Shown here: positions 24,448 through 33,901 of the stretch, piece after piece | Position numbering within the stretch: position 1 is the stretch's first letter | How the letters are laid out: every line of letters begins with the position of its first letter | The notes under the pieces: model-generated | What the model was told of the DNA's origin: nothing | The model's input: only the letters and a program-made list of their open reading frames with translations | The model's database searches: none | Position numbers and translations under genes: made by a program | Source of the DNA: Acidobacteriota bacterium | GTDB taxonomy: Bacteria; Acidobacteriota; Holophagae; Holophagales; Holophagaceae | Direction of reading: 5' to 3' | Length of the DNA: 64,000 nt | Assembly: GCA_016192145.1 (NCBI GenBank) | Contig: JACPUT010000002.1 | Span: forward strand, 496,001 to 560,000

Positions 24448-26601
24448 TCAGAACCGGTAGGTGAGGCCCAGGAAGACCCGCGCCGGCTGTTGAAGGATGG
24501 CGCCGTTGTAGTAATTGCCATCGCCGGAGCGGGGGGCGGGGTCGAAGTATCGGGCGTTCGCGAGGTTGCGGGCGTCCAGGCGCACATCCAACCCCTTCAG
24601 GGCGTCGTACCAGGTGAGGCCCAGGTCCAGGGTGGCGTAGGCGGGGACGCGGGGAACCACGTAGGGGCTCGGGTTGTCGTGGTTCTGGGTGCGGCGGGGG
24701 GCCACCCAGTGGCCGCGCAGGCTGAAGCCGAAGGCACCCACGCGCCCCTCCGTGCCGAGGTTGGATTGCAGGGGGGCGATGCCGCCCGTGTCGCGGCCCA
24801 AGGGAAGGTCCCGGGCGCGATTGGCGGTGAGGTTGGCGTAGGCGTCCCATCCCCAGGGCAGGCGGGCGCGGCCTTCCCATTCGCATCCGAAGATCTCCAC
24901 CTTGCCCACGTTCTGGAACTTGTTGATGGTGCCGGAGCCGGAGGGGATGGAGACCTGCTGGATGAGGTCTTCCACCTGGTTGAGGAAGACGCTCGCCGTG
25001 CTCTGGAAATCCTCCCGCTGGTGGATCCAAGTGAACTCGAGGGCCGTGAGGCGCTCGGGCTTGAGGTCCGGTGAGGGGTAGGGGCGGTTGGGCGTGGTGG
25101 TGTAGCGCTTCAGGGCCGGCGGCTCCTGGAAGGCCTGGCCGTGGATGAGCTTGAAGGTGTTGCGGGAGCTGGGCGTGAGGATGGCGGCGAGGCGGGAGGT
25201 GAGGAGGTTGTGGAAGCCGCCGGGGCCGCCGGCCTCCCAGTTGTAGTCGTAGCGCAGGCCCGCGGCGAGACTGAAGGTGGGGGAGAGGTCGCTTTGCACA
25301 TTGGCGAAGGCGCCCAGGTTCCGCGCGTTGCTGTGGGGCACCGTGGGGAAGGGTTCGTCGGGTCGGTGGCGCAGGGAGTAGGTGGCCTGGATGCTCGCCA
25401 GCACCAGTTCGCCCCCGAGCACCGCCGAGACGCGACTCCCCTGGTAACTGAGCTGCTCGCCGAGGCGGTACTCCCGGTTGAAGAGGCGGTAGTAGCCGAA
25501 GGGATGGAGGGCCTGGATGCGCAGGTCCTCGGGATCGCCGGGGGTGAACACGGTGGTGGTCTCCGATTCGCGGGTCTCGGGATCCAGCCCCGTGGTGCGC
25601 ATGAGGGCGTAAGTCTTGGCCTCCCAGGCCTCCCCCAGGGTGGCGCGATGGCCCAGGTAGAGGGCATTGGCCTTGGGAATCCAGGAGCTGTTCATCACCG
25701 CCTGGGGGGTGGACCACTTCTCCTCGCTCTCCTCCCGGTACCAGTGCATGTAGCGGAAGGTGAAGCCGCCGCGATCGGCCCCCGCCTCCAGGAAGCGATC
25801 CTTCGTGGGGAAGCCCTGCTTATCGGACCAGGGCCGGTACACGCCGTCCATGAGCACGCGCAGGCGCCCATCGGGGCCCACGTTGCCGTTGGCGGCCAGG
25901 GCGGAGAGGTTGTAAAAACGCGCGTCCAGGCCATAGGGCCGGCGCCTTCCGCTGCGATCCGTCCAGGATTCCCCGGACCAATCCCACTCGTCGCTGCGCA
26001 GCACCTTGCCGGCGAGACTGAGGGCCCAGCCGCCCACCTCGCGACCGAAGGAGAACTCGGCGATGCGGGTGGCCCAGGGGCCGGAGTGCACCCGAACCTC
26101 GCCCTGGCGCAGGGCCGCGGGCTTGAGGATCACGTTGATGATGCCGCTGAAGGCGTTGGCGCCGTAGAGCAGCGAGGAGGGCCCGTAGAGGATTTCAATG
26201 CGGTCGATGCAAACCAGGGGGAACTGGCGCTCGAACCAGGTCACCTGCGCCTGGATATCGTTTTGGATGACGCCATCCCAGATGAAGAGGAAGCGGTCGG
26301 AGTTGGTGCTGCGCAGGCCCCGCATGTAGATCTGCGACCAGTGCACGCCCATGCCCTTCTCGAAGTCGAAGCCAGCGTAGTCGTGGAGGATCTCCTCCAG
26401 ATCCAGGTAGCCCCGGCTGCGGATGTCCTCCTCGGTGATCACCACCACCTTGGCCGGGGCCAGCAGCGGATCCTGGAGCTGCTTGGAGGCGGAGACCACC
26501 TTCGTTCCCATGAGCTCCCGCAGGGTGGGAACCTGGGCTCGGGCCGAAAGCAGGGCGAACAGGCCCAGCGCCCCAACCCTCGCGTTCCATCCTGAGATCA
26601 T
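24448..26601 (-). CDS. TonB-dependent outer-membrane receptor
   Basis: 717 residues with a short signal segment (ALGLFALLSARAQ). The plug domain (about 30-165) has SASKQLQDPLLAPAKVVVIT, RGYLDLEEILHDYAGFDFEK, MRGLRSTNSDRFLFIWDGV and the closing YGPSSLLYGANAFSGIINVI. The rest is a beta-barrel ending in VFLGLTYRF with a C-terminal Phe, as needed for outer-membrane insertion. The substrate is unknown; the plug resembles vitamin B12 and colicin-I type receptors. No cobalamin riboswitch was found upstream, only a 15-bp palindrome (26677-26691). Confidence 0.92.
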   Translation of the reverse strand: MISGWNARVGALGLFALLSARAQVPTLRELMGTKVVSASKQLQDPLLAPAKVVVITEEDIRSRGYLDLEEILHDYAGFDFEKGMGVHWSQIYMRGLRSTNSDRFLFIWDGVIQNDIQAQVTWFERQFPLVCIDRIEILYGPSSLLYGANAFSGIINVILKPAALRQGEVRVHSGPWATRIAEFSFGREVGGWALSLAGKVLRSDEWDWSGESWTDRSGRRRPYGLDARFYNLSALAANGNVGPDGRLRVLMDGVYRPWSDKQGFPTKDRFLEAGADRGGFTFRYMHWYREESEEKWSTPQAVMNSSWIPKANALYLGHRATLGEAWEAKTYALMRTTGLDPETRESETTTVFTPGDPEDLRIQALHPFGYYRLFNREYRLGEQLSYQGSRVSAVLGGELVLASIQATYSLRHRPDEPFPTVPHSNARNLGAFANVQSDLSPTFSLAAGLRYDYNWEAGGPGGFHNLLTSRLAAILTPSSRNTFKLIHGQAFQEPPALKRYTTTPNRPYPSPDLKPERLTALEFTWIHQREDFQSTASVFLNQVEDLIQQVSIPSGSGTINKFQNVGKVEIFGCEWEGRARLPWGWDAYANLTANRARDLPLGRDTGGIAPLQSNLGTEGRVGAFGFSLRGHWVAPRRTQNHDNPSPYVVPRVPAYATLDLGLTWYDALKGLDVRLDARNLANARYFDPAPRSGDGNYYNGAILQQPARVFLGLTYRF

Positions 26602-26676
26602 TCAAGGCCCCTCGGTCCAATATCGGCCCTGACGGGGGGGGCATGAGTCCAAAGTCCGGGGTGGAACCGGCACGGC

Positions 26677-26691
26677 CCTCGGAATCCGAGG
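26677..26691. promoter_or_regulatory. 15-bp palindrome upstream of the TonB receptor gene
   Basis: CCTCGGA-A-TCCGAGG is a perfect odd-length palindrome about 75 bp before the receptor start and could be a dimeric regulator's operator. Function is not established. Nothing else is recognisable in the gap 26602-26760. Confidence 0.3.
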
Positions 26692-26760
26692 TCCATCAAT
26701 CAGGTGTGGGTCAGGCCGGGTCGCGGCAACGGCCGAACCCCGCGGGAGCGCCTGGGGTCC

Positions 26761-27096
26761 CTAGGCCATCCCAAGCCTGGGCAGCAGGGCGGCGGCGGTG
26801 TCCCGCGCCAACCGCGCCGCCTCCACGGCGTTCAACATGGCCTCCTCGGCCCCCTGCTTGGGCGTGAGCAGCGCTTCCAGCTGGGAACGCAGGCGGTGGA
26901 CCTCGCCCTGGGGATCCGGCAGGGAGCGCTGGGCCGAAGCCTCCAGGACCACCATGAAGCAGCGGATGGCATCGCAGGCGGCGGTGACGGTGGCGGGGCC
27001 GCTGCGGTGATCCTCGTGGAGCGCCAACGCCGTGGCGAGGAAGCGGAGGCCCCGCTCGAAGGCCTCCTGGAGTTCGCCCTGGGGGCCGGTGGTCAT
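26761..27096 (-). CDS. Small all-helical protein downstream of purF, possibly HEPN-like
   Basis: 111 residues from the ATG at 27096; the longer open frame upstream overlaps purF in another frame and is not used. The sequence is predicted all-alpha, with a long first helix ([20 protein letters not shown]) and a later LRSQLEALL - [21 protein letters not shown] pair. The helical pattern is reminiscent of HEPN-type four-helix bundles, but a catalytic RxxxxH motif is not seen, so that assignment is weak. It starts 13 bp after the purF stop and is probably translated from the same transcript. Confidence 0.6.
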   Translation of the reverse strand: MTTGPQGELQEAFERGLRFLATALALHEDHRSGPATVTAACDAIRCFMVVLEASAQRSLPDPQGEVHRLRSQLEALLTPKQGAEEAMLNAVEAARLARDTAAALLPRLGMA

Positions 27097-27109
27097 GACC
27101 GAAGCCCCA

Positions 27110-28546
27110 TCAGGCTTTCGCCGCCGGGAAGGGCACGAGCCCGCTGCCCTTGGGTTCCGGACCGTTGGGCTGCACGGCGTACTCGCCGTTGAAGCAGGCG
27201 TAGCAGAAGGTGTCGCCCGGATCCTGCATGGCCCCACGGAGATCCTCCAGGGTGAGGTAGCCCAGGGTGTCGGCCTTCACGAATTCCCGGATCTGCTCGA
27301 TGGCGTTGTGGCTGGCGATGAGCTGGTCCCGGGTGGGGGTGTCGATGCCGTAGAAGCAGCTGTGGGTGGTGGGCGGCGAGGAGATGCGCAGGTGCACCTC
27401 GGCGGCGCCGGCGGCGCGCACCATCTCCACGATCTTCTTGGAGGTGGTGCCCCGCACGATGCTGTCGTCCACGAGCACCACGCGCTTGCCCTTGAGCAGC
27501 TCGCGCACGGGGTTCAGCTTCACCTTCACGCCGAAGCTGCGGATGCTCTGCTTGGGCTCGATGAAGGTGCGGCCCACGTAGTGGTTGCGGATCATGCCGA
27601 ACTCGAAGGGGATGCCGCTGGCTTCGGCGTAGCCTAGGGCCGCGCTCACGCCGCTGTCGGGCACGGGCACCACGAGGTCGGCTTCCACGGGGTGCTGGCG
27701 GGCGAGGATGCGGCCCATCTCCCGGCGCGTGGCCATGACGGAGCGGGAGAAGACGAAGCTGTCGGGGCGGGAGAAGTAGACGTGCTCGAACACGCAGGGG
27801 CGGGGCGCCACCCTGGCCACGGGGAAGCGGCTCTCCGTGGTGTTGTCGGCCTTCACGATGAGCAGCTCGCCGGGCTCCACCTCGCGCTCGTAGTTCGCGC
27901 CCACGAGGTCGAAGGCGCAGGTCTCGCTGGAGAAGACGTGGGCCTGCACCCCGTTTTCCTGGGGCATGCGGCCATAGGCCAGGGGCCGGAAACCGTGGGG
28001 ATCCCGGGCGGCCATGAGGAGGTGTTCCGAGAGGATGAGCAGGCTGAAGGCGCCCTCGCACTGGCGCAGGGCCTCTTCCACCGCCTCGATGAGGGTGCCC
28101 GCTTCGGCTCGGCTGATGAGGCCGAGGATCACTTCGGAATCGCTGGGGGAGTTGAAGGTGTGGCCCTGCTGGATGAGCTTCTCGCGCAGCAGCTCGGTGT
28201 TCGTGAGGTTCCCGTTGTGGCACAGGGCCAGGGCCCCGAAGCGGCCGTGCACGAGGAAGGGATGGGCGGCGGAGGCCACGTTGCCACCGGTGGTGCTGTA
28301 GCGCGTGTGGCCGATGGAGGCGTGGCCGGGGAGTTCGTTCAGCACGGACTCGCTGAAGATGTCAGCCACGTAGCCCTGGGCCTTGTGGAGGTGGATTTGG
28401 TTCAGGTCCGAGCCCAGGCTCCGGCTCGCGATGCCCGCGGCTTCCTGCCCCCGGTGCTGCAGCGCGTAGAGGCCCAGGTAGGTCTGCCGCGAGGCTTCGG
28501 CCTGCGGCACGATGCCAAAGACGCCGCATTCGTCCTTGAAAGGCAT
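27110..28546 (-). CDS. purF: Amidophosphoribosyltransferase
   Basis: 478 residues. Catalyses the first committed step of purine synthesis, forming phosphoribosylamine from PRPP and glutamine. The start is the ATG at 28546: [12 protein letters not shown] places the catalytic Cys at residue 7 after a six-residue propeptide. The N-terminal Ntn glutaminase domain includes [22 protein letters not shown] and CHNGNL. The C-terminal phosphoribosyltransferase domain includes the PRPP loop [13 protein letters not shown] and the family motifs GFEFG-like [18 protein letters not shown]. The reading frame is open far upstream but those codons overlap the antisense lipoprotein-like gene. Followed closely by the small helical gene. 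Confidence 0.97.
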   Translation of the reverse strand: MPFKDECGVFGIVPQAEASRQTYLGLYALQHRGQEAAGIASRSLGSDLNQIHLHKAQGYVADIFSESVLNELPGHASIGHTRYSTTGGNVASAAHPFLVHGRFGALALCHNGNLTNTELLREKLIQQGHTFNSPSDSEVILGLISRAEAGTLIEAVEEALRQCEGAFSLLILSEHLLMAARDPHGFRPLAYGRMPQENGVQAHVFSSETCAFDLVGANYEREVEPGELLIVKADNTTESRFPVARVAPRPCVFEHVYFSRPDSFVFSRSVMATRREMGRILARQHPVEADLVVPVPDSGVSAALGYAEASGIPFEFGMIRNHYVGRTFIEPKQSIRSFGVKVKLNPVRELLKGKRVVLVDDSIVRGTTSKKIVEMVRAAGAAEVHLRISSPPTTHSCFYGIDTPTRDQLIASHNAIEQIREFVKADTLGYLTLEDLRGAMQDPGDTFCYACFNGEYAVQPNGPEPKGSGLVPFPAAKA

Positions 28547-28643
28547 GGAACCCCCAAAAAGCCATTGTATCGGCTCATCCCGCCCGCTCCGAGCGCTAAG
28601 CCTGGCGCCCACATGCCCGTAGCCGGATTTCCGAGGAATCCCC

Positions 28644-29363
28644 ATGAAATCCGCGTGCATCCTGGCCCTCACCCTGCTTCCCCTCCGGGCGGATGGCCTA
28701 TCCGACCTCAAGGCGGCCCTGCAGCGGCTGAATGGCCGGAGCCCCCTGGCGGCCCAGGCCGAGGTCCACACCTGGAGTCGGGATGGCAAGAAGGGGGCGG
28801 AGCCCGTGCAGGGCAGCGCCACCGTGCGCCTGGAGGACGGCCCCCAGGGCCTGAAGCTGGGCTGGACCCAGGCCCAGCTGGATCGCATGGCGCAGGTGAA
28901 GGGCAAGAAATCCAAGGATGGCGAGGAGTCGGCCATGAAGTCCCTGGGGCTGGAGGAGGCTATCCGCCTGATGCGCGCCGCGGATGAACTCCTCAGCGAC
29001 CTCGAGGAGGCGACCCTGGTGAGTGAGGGCGCCGAGGCCTGGGAGGGCCGCCCCGCCCGAAAGCTGGTGCTGAACCTCTCCATGGGGATGGATAAGGAGG
29101 ACATGGGCCCCCTCAAGGAAGCCCGCTCCCAGGCCACCCTGTGGATGAGCGCCGAGGGCGTGCCCCTCGCCATGAACCACCAGTTGGACCTCAAGGGCCG
29201 GGTGCTCCTCATCAGCTTCGAGGTGCATCACAGCTCCCAACGGCGCTTCCAGGTCCACCAGGGGCGCCTGCTGCTGGTGCACGAGGATCGGAAGGACTCG
29301 GGCTCCGGGGCCGGGCAAAAGGGCGAAGGGCGCACCATCTTCAAGCTCACGCCGGATGCGTAG
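28644..29363 (+). CDS. Secreted protein, first of a paralogous tandem pair
   Basis: 239 residues with a short signal peptide (MKSACILALTLLPLRADG). Predicted mixed alpha/beta, no cysteines in the mature part, Lys/Glu-rich. The next gene, 37 bp downstream, is a clear paralogue: both have LPLRAD..L..L, a WxxxxKdGKxxxxPV/VvsGS block, vxxEDGPQGxxxxxxQA, and a C-terminal GvPLAMxxQxxxKxxxxxISFE segment. Family and function not recognised. The shared fold with an ISFE strand near the C-terminus suggests a small lipid- or ligand-binding domain, but that is conjecture. Confidence 0.75.
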   Translation: MKSACILALTLLPLRADGLSDLKAALQRLNGRSPLAAQAEVHTWSRDGKKGAEPVQGSATVRLEDGPQGLKLGWTQAQLDRMAQVKGKKSKDGEESAMKSLGLEEAIRLMRAADELLSDLEEATLVSEGAEAWEGRPARKLVLNLSMGMDKEDMGPLKEARSQATLWMSAEGVPLAMNHQLDLKGRVLLISFEVHHSSQRRFQVHQGRLLLVHEDRKDSGSGAGQKGEGRTIFKLTPDA

Positions 29364-29400
29364 TCCGGAACTAGAAGCTCCTTGGCCCCATCATGACCTT

Positions 29401-30138
29401 ATGAAGCCCCTCCTCATCCTCCCCCTCCTCTTCCTGCCGCTCCGCGCTGATGCTCCGGCGGAGCTCAAGGCCCGCCTGGCCCAGCTCCAGGGCCATGACG
29501 CCGTGAAGGGGCAGCTGGAGCGCCAGCTCTGGCAGCAGGATAAGGATGGCAAGGAGCCCGCGAAGGTCGTCTCCGGCAGCTTCCAGATGCTCGTGGAGGA
29601 TGGTCCCCAGGGCATCCAGATGCAGGTGAGCCAGGCCCTGCTGGCCAAGGCCCGCAGCGAGCAGGAGGCGGCCCTGAAGGATCCCGAGAAGGAGAGCGGA
29701 ACCTCCCGGGGGCTGAAGGGGGTGAACCCCGTGGATCTGGCCGACAGCCTCAACGCGGCCCAGGGGCTGCTCCGGGATCTTGCCCAGAGCGTTTTCCTGG
29801 AGGAGCGGCAGGAGGTCTTCGAAGGCCAGCCGGCCCGCCTGCTCCGGTTCAAGCCCGAGCCCAAGCTCAACGCCCAGGCGAAGAAGGCCCTGAAGTCCAT
29901 GGAGGCCAGCCTCATCGTCTGGATCGCGATGGATGGCACGCCGCTGGCGATGGAGGAGCAGGTGGCCTTCAAGGCCAGCCGCTTCTTCATCAGCTTCGAA
30001 GGCACCAGCAAGACCACGCAGCGCTTCCGGCGAATGGGCAACCGGCTGGTGGTGCTGCAAAAGACCGAGGAGAGTTCCAACAGCGGCCTCGGAAACGTCT
30101 CCCAGCGCAAGGTGGTGACGAAGTTCCAGCCGGGCTGA
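29401..30138 (+). CDS. Secreted protein, second of a paralogous tandem pair
   Basis: 245 residues from the ATG at 29401, with a signal peptide (MKPLLILPLLFLPLRADA). It parallels the gene at 28644 along its whole length, so the pair arose by tandem duplication followed by strong divergence (about a third identity by eye). Same predicted mixed alpha/beta character. No catalytic motif is visible. Its stop codon is directly followed by palindromic element E8. Confidence 0.75.
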   Translation: MKPLLILPLLFLPLRADAPAELKARLAQLQGHDAVKGQLERQLWQQDKDGKEPAKVVSGSFQMLVEDGPQGIQMQVSQALLAKARSEQEAALKDPEKESGTSRGLKGVNPVDLADSLNAAQGLLRDLAQSVFLEERQEVFEGQPARLLRFKPEPKLNAQAKKALKSMEASLIVWIAMDGTPLAMEEQVAFKASRFFISFEGTSKTTQRFRRMGNRLVVLQKTEESSNSGLGNVSQRKVVTKFQPG

Positions 30139-30306
30139 TGAGGCTGGAGGCTGGAGGCTGGAGGCTGGAGACTGGAGACTGGAGACGGGAGACGGGAATT
30201 CGGGCGGTCGGATGAACCCGGATCCTGGCGGCACACCCGAAGGATCCGAGTGGGGCTTGGGCTGGCATGAAGCCTCCGGCCTCCAGCCTCCAGTCTCGAA
30301 CCTGCC
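30139..30306. repeat. Palindromic repeat element E8 (GGCTGGA-unit family)
   Basis: The left arm (30139-30196) is a run of 7-bp units GGCTGGA, then ACTGGAG and ACGGGAG. The right arm (about 30271-30306) carries the inverted units with a few substitutions. The spacer is about 75 nt with no gene. It fills the gap between convergent genes, starting just after one stop and touching the other, so it may also serve as a terminator. Confidence 0.8.
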
Positions 30307-30900
30307 TCAGTCCTCGCCTTCGCGCACCCAGCGCTGCAGGGTGTTGAGGAGGACGGTTCCCTCGGCCGCGGGCAGTTCTGCGACGAGGCGTCCGACCTCC
30401 TCCAGGTGCAGCTCGATGCGGGCGACCTCGCCCTGGGCGAAGCGCGCGCTGAGGTCGCAGAGGGCCAGGAGCCGCGGCGCGACTTCCACGAGGATGGCGG
30501 TGGCTTGGAGGCCCGCGGGCACCTCCACGCCCCAGACCTGGAGGCTGCGCCCGTGGAAACCGATGCGCAGCGGCTGGACGTGGGCTTCGGCCACGGGGGA
30601 GCTGAGGAAGAGCAGGCGCTGGGCGCGGTTGAGCAGGGTGGCCTGCTGGTAGGGCGTGCCCTGGTTCCGGTCCGCGCGCAGCTCCCAAGTGCCGAAGCGC
30701 GGCTTCTGGACATGGTTGGCGGTGCGCGCCGCGGCCTGGGTCTGCAGGGTGAAGACGGTTTCCCGGGGGGAATCCTCCCCCCGCATCCACATCTGCATCC
30801 GATAGCGGAGTCCCTCCCCGGCCGGTTTGGCCTGGGCGGAGAGGGCTAAGGCCGTGAGGATGGCGAGGAGGGCGTGGCGCATGACCTCCCAGAATGCCAT
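30307..30900 (-). CDS. Small secreted protein of unknown function
   Basis: 197 residues from the ATG at 30900, or 191 from the internal ATG at 30882; GGAGG lies only 2 nt before the internal one, so the upstream start is kept. A signal peptide (ALLAILTALALSAQA) is clear. The mature part looks beta-rich with a C-terminal helix (IELHLEEVGRLVAEL). No family recognised. Its last codons abut element E8, and it lies downstream of the TonB receptor gene at 30925 with only a 24-bp gap, so the two could be cotranscribed. Confidence 0.7.
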   Translation of the reverse strand: MAFWEVMRHALLAILTALALSAQAKPAGEGLRYRMQMWMRGEDSPRETVFTLQTQAAARTANHVQKPRFGTWELRADRNQGTPYQQATLLNRAQRLLFLSSPVAEAHVQPLRIGFHGRSLQVWGVEVPAGLQATAILVEVAPRLLALCDLSARFAQGEVARIELHLEEVGRLVAELPAAEGTVLLNTLQRWVREGED

Positions 30901-30924
30901 CCGGCCCCGGGGAGGGATAGGTTT

Positions 30925-33102
30925 CTAATTGATCCGGACCCCGAACCATACGGTGCGGGGATCGGTGCGGTAATCAAAGGGATAGGCGGAACTCTTGGCG
31001 TAGAACCCCTTTTGGTCGAAGGCGTTGGAGGCCCCCAGCTCCAGTTCCATGCCCTTGGTGGGTTTGAAGGCGATCCGGAGGCTCGCGGACGTGAAGGACT
31101 TCACGGCGGCCGGCCGGTAGGTGGGGTAGCCCGCGTCGCTATCCCGACGGAGCGCCTCCCCCTGATGATGGAGGCTGGCGCTGAAGGTGAAGGGGTGGGC
31201 CTTGAAGGTCACGCCTGCGTTGGCCGTGAGGCTGGGCATCCAGGTCACCTCGCCGCTGGGTAGGATCGTGTAGTCCTGGATTTCCTCGTCCACCCGCTTG
31301 GATTTGCTGGCGTTGAAGAAGCCGCCCCAGGGGCCCACGCCCCAGAGCAGTTCCGTTTCCACGCCCCGGGTCTTGAGCGTGTAGAGGTTCGTGCTGAGGT
31401 TGGCGTTGGCGACGCTGTAGGCGATGAGGTTCTTCAACTTCGCTTGATAGACGTTGATCCGCCAATTGAGGTTCCGGCTGATGATCCAGTCGGAGGCCAG
31501 CTCGATGGTGTCGGCGATTTCCGGCTGTAGGCCGCGGATGTTGGAGGCGAGGTCGTAGGTGTTGGCCCCGAACGTCTCCGCGGGGGCCGGGGTGCGGAAG
31601 GCCCTGCCGATGAGGAGCTTGGCGGTGTAGTTCTTGCCGGCGTGCAGCAACAGGCCCAGGCGCGGGCTGGTTTGGCTGTAGGAGAGCTTTTCCGTTGAAT
31701 AGGGCCCGCCGGGGTTGAGGTTGAGGGCATTGAAGTCGGAGGTCTGCTTGTCGTAGCGCAGGCCCACCGTCACGGACAGCCAATCCCCGGCGAACTTGCC
31801 GGAAGCGTACTGGGCGAAGAGGGCCGTGCGGAGGACGGGGTGATCCTGGGTCCATTCGAGGAAGCCCCGGAGGGGGACGAAGCGCCCGTCCGACGTGGGG
31901 ACGTAGCTCCCTCCCGGATTGTTGATATCCGTGTTGCTCACGTGGCTCTTGTCGCCACCGTAGGTGAAGCGGTTCCCCTCGAACCCGGCGACGACGCTGC
32001 CATCCTTCCCCACCATCCAGGTGAGCTGGGCGCGCCCGAAGAGCTCATCGGAGGAGGTGTTCAGGTACTCGGATAGGCCGGATGGATAGGTGGTCGCGTA
32101 GAAATCCGTGTAACCGGTGGGGTAGAAGCGCTGGTTCCAGTCGATGCCATGCCACTGGTATCGCAGCACGTACTCCTGAGTGAGGCCATCGGATTCCTTC
32201 ACGTACTTGAGAACCCCGATGCGCCGCTCCTCCTTCATGCTCTCGGCTTGATCCGGGATCACGTAGAGCCAGCCGTGGCCGGTCTCGAAGTCCCACTTCT
32301 GCTGATGGAATTGGAGGCTCCAACCGTCCAGGGCGAGCAGGCCTTCCAGCTTCGCGAACACGTAGCTGTTGGAGCGGTGGTCATGGGTTCTGAACGCCTG
32401 GTAGTTCCCCGTGCCATCGACCCTAAAACTGCCATCCACGCTTTCATATTCATTCCCTTGGGTCGAATGGGTGTTGAAGGCCGCGACGAAACTCACGAGG
32501 TCGCCGCTTCCGCCCGTCACCAGGTCCACCACTTGGGTGCCGTGCTCGCCCAGCCGGAAGCGGCCTTCGCCGCCGCCCTGGATGTCCTCGGCGCGGAGGG
32601 TGTTGAGGGAGGCCACGCCATTCACCGCGTTGGAGCCGTAGAGGGCGGAGCCCGGGCCGCGCATGATCTCCAGGCTCCGGGCCATGAAGAGGGGGGTGAT
32701 TTCCGACGTGTAGGCGGAGCCGTACAGGTTGTCGTTGAAGGGCACGCCATCCACGAGCACGAGGATGTGGTTGTTGTTCCAGCCCTCGAAGACGCCCCGG
32801 GCGCTGAGGGTCCGCCGGTCGTAATCCTGGCTGGGCACGAAGCCCGGCTGGTTGCCCATGACTTCGTTGAGGCTCAGCCATCCGAAGTCCCGCAGCTGTT
32901 CCCGGGGGATGGCGGCGACCACGCCCGGAGCGTCGATGGGCCGCTGGGCCACCTTCGACACGCTCACGATCTCCACGTTGAGCAGGGCCTCCAGTTCTTC
33001 CAACACCGCGGTGTCCTTGGCGGGCGGCTTGGCTTCCTGGGCCGCGAGGCCCTGGGCCGTGATCAGGAGGGCGAGGGAGGAAAGAGCACGGACGAATCGC
33101 AT
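30925..33102 (-). CDS. TonB-dependent outer-membrane receptor
   Basis: 725 residues with a signal peptide (MRFVRALSSLALLITAQGLA). The plug has LLNVEIVSVSKVAQRPIDAP, MGNQPGFVPSQDYDRRTLSA and the closing IMRGPGSALYGSNAVNGVA. The remaining about 550 residues form a beta-barrel with aromatic-rich strands, ending in VWFGVRIN. GGAGG at the start gives a good ribosome site. It belongs to the same broad plug class as the receptor at 24448 but the two are not close paralogues. Ligand unknown. Divergent from the HAD gene at 33193. Confidence 0.92.
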   Translation of the reverse strand: MRFVRALSSLALLITAQGLAAQEAKPPAKDTAVLEELEALLNVEIVSVSKVAQRPIDAPGVVAAIPREQLRDFGWLSLNEVMGNQPGFVPSQDYDRRTLSARGVFEGWNNNHILVLVDGVPFNDNLYGSAYTSEITPLFMARSLEIMRGPGSALYGSNAVNGVASLNTLRAEDIQGGGEGRFRLGEHGTQVVDLVTGGSGDLVSFVAAFNTHSTQGNEYESVDGSFRVDGTGNYQAFRTHDHRSNSYVFAKLEGLLALDGWSLQFHQQKWDFETGHGWLYVIPDQAESMKEERRIGVLKYVKESDGLTQEYVLRYQWHGIDWNQRFYPTGYTDFYATTYPSGLSEYLNTSSDELFGRAQLTWMVGKDGSVVAGFEGNRFTYGGDKSHVSNTDINNPGGSYVPTSDGRFVPLRGFLEWTQDHPVLRTALFAQYASGKFAGDWLSVTVGLRYDKQTSDFNALNLNPGGPYSTEKLSYSQTSPRLGLLLHAGKNYTAKLLIGRAFRTPAPAETFGANTYDLASNIRGLQPEIADTIELASDWIISRNLNWRINVYQAKLKNLIAYSVANANLSTNLYTLKTRGVETELLWGVGPWGGFFNASKSKRVDEEIQDYTILPSGEVTWMPSLTANAGVTFKAHPFTFSASLHHQGEALRRDSDAGYPTYRPAAVKSFTSASLRIAFKPTKGMELELGASNAFDQKGFYAKSSAYPFDYRTDPRTVWFGVRIN

Positions 33103-33192
33103 GGGACCTCCGGGTCTGATGGGGCTTGTCGACCTCCTCCGGGGGATCTGAACTTTTGCCCATGGCCTGTCAATCTTGGGTTAGGAGTTGCG

Positions 33193-33834
33193 ATGCCCCT
33201 CTGCTTCGACCTCGACGGAACCCTGGGCCACTTCAGCGGGGGTTACGTGCTGCTGCGGGAAGTCCTGGGGGAGCTGTGGGGAAGGGTGCCCACGGAAGCC
33301 GAGCTCCGGTCCTGCCAGGGGAGCACCGACTGGGAGATCGTGGACGAGCTTCATGGGGGGAGGTTCGGGAGGGGATTGCCCATGGAGGGGTACCAGGCCT
33401 TTGAAACGGCCTGCCTGCTCCGCTTCGAACGGGAGTTCGCGCCCGGCGCCCGTTCGGCCGTGGTTTACGAGGGGATGGTCGCGGGCCTCAATTCGCTCCA
33501 CCGGCAGGGGCAGCCCGTGGCGCTGGTGAGCGGCAATGCCCCGCGAGTGCTGACCTTCAAGGCCCAGGCCCTGGGGGTGGATCCGGGCATCCCCCTCTGG
33601 GGCAGCCGCCCCGGCCATTCCCGCGCGGACCTGATCCGCCTCGCCCTGGAGGGATGTGCGGGGCCGCACCTCTATGCGGGCGATCGCCCCCACGATCTGC
33701 ACGCGGCCCGGGAGATGGGGCTGCCCTTCCTGGGCGTGGGCCCCTGCGTTCCCGGTGATCACCCGATCCTGGAGCCGGAGGCTCACGCCCACGTGCTCTT
33801 ATCCACCGTTGAGCAGTTGCTGAAGAGGCTCTGA
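33193..33834 (+). CDS. HAD-superfamily hydrolase
   Basis: 213 residues, with TAGGAG upstream of the ATG at 33193. CFDLDGTLGHF carries the nucleophile Asp6 and the acid Asp8. LVSGNAPRVL is motif II, KAQALGV is the region of motif III, and YAGDRPHDLHAAREMG is motif IV (metal-binding Asp residues). A helical cap follows motif I. It resembles phosphoglycolate-phosphatase-like enzymes. Substrate unresolved. Confidence 0.88.
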   Translation: MPLCFDLDGTLGHFSGGYVLLREVLGELWGRVPTEAELRSCQGSTDWEIVDELHGGRFGRGLPMEGYQAFETACLLRFEREFAPGARSAVVYEGMVAGLNSLHRQGQPVALVSGNAPRVLTFKAQALGVDPGIPLWGSRPGHSRADLIRLALEGCAGPHLYAGDRPHDLHAAREMGLPFLGVGPCVPGDHPILEPEAHAHVLLSTVEQLLKRL

Positions 33835-33901
33835 CCGCAATTCGTTGACTTCCGCGGGGTGCCCCCGGAACCTTGGGATCCAGCTACCCAATGGAGTGCC
33901 C

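Noticed and set aside
20488-25074. Very long plus-strand open frame (more than 1500 codons) opposite dnaE
   Set aside because: It is a mirror of dnaE codons; the product is Ala/Gly/Val/Leu/Glu-rich low complexity with no motif, and dnaE on the other strand is unmistakable. The same reasoning removes antisense frames over the lipase (1781-4588), the S9 peptidase (7347-9365) and the SulP gene (13581-15980).
26602-26760. Cobalamin riboswitch upstream of the TonB receptor
   Set aside because: No B12-box-like sequence is present on the minus strand; only a 15-bp palindrome.
28547-29212. Upstream extension of purF to about 700 codons
   Set aside because: The extra residues are Ser/Arg-rich shadow sequence opposite the gene at 28644. 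PurF must expose Cys7 after MPFKDE, so the ATG at 28546 is the true start.
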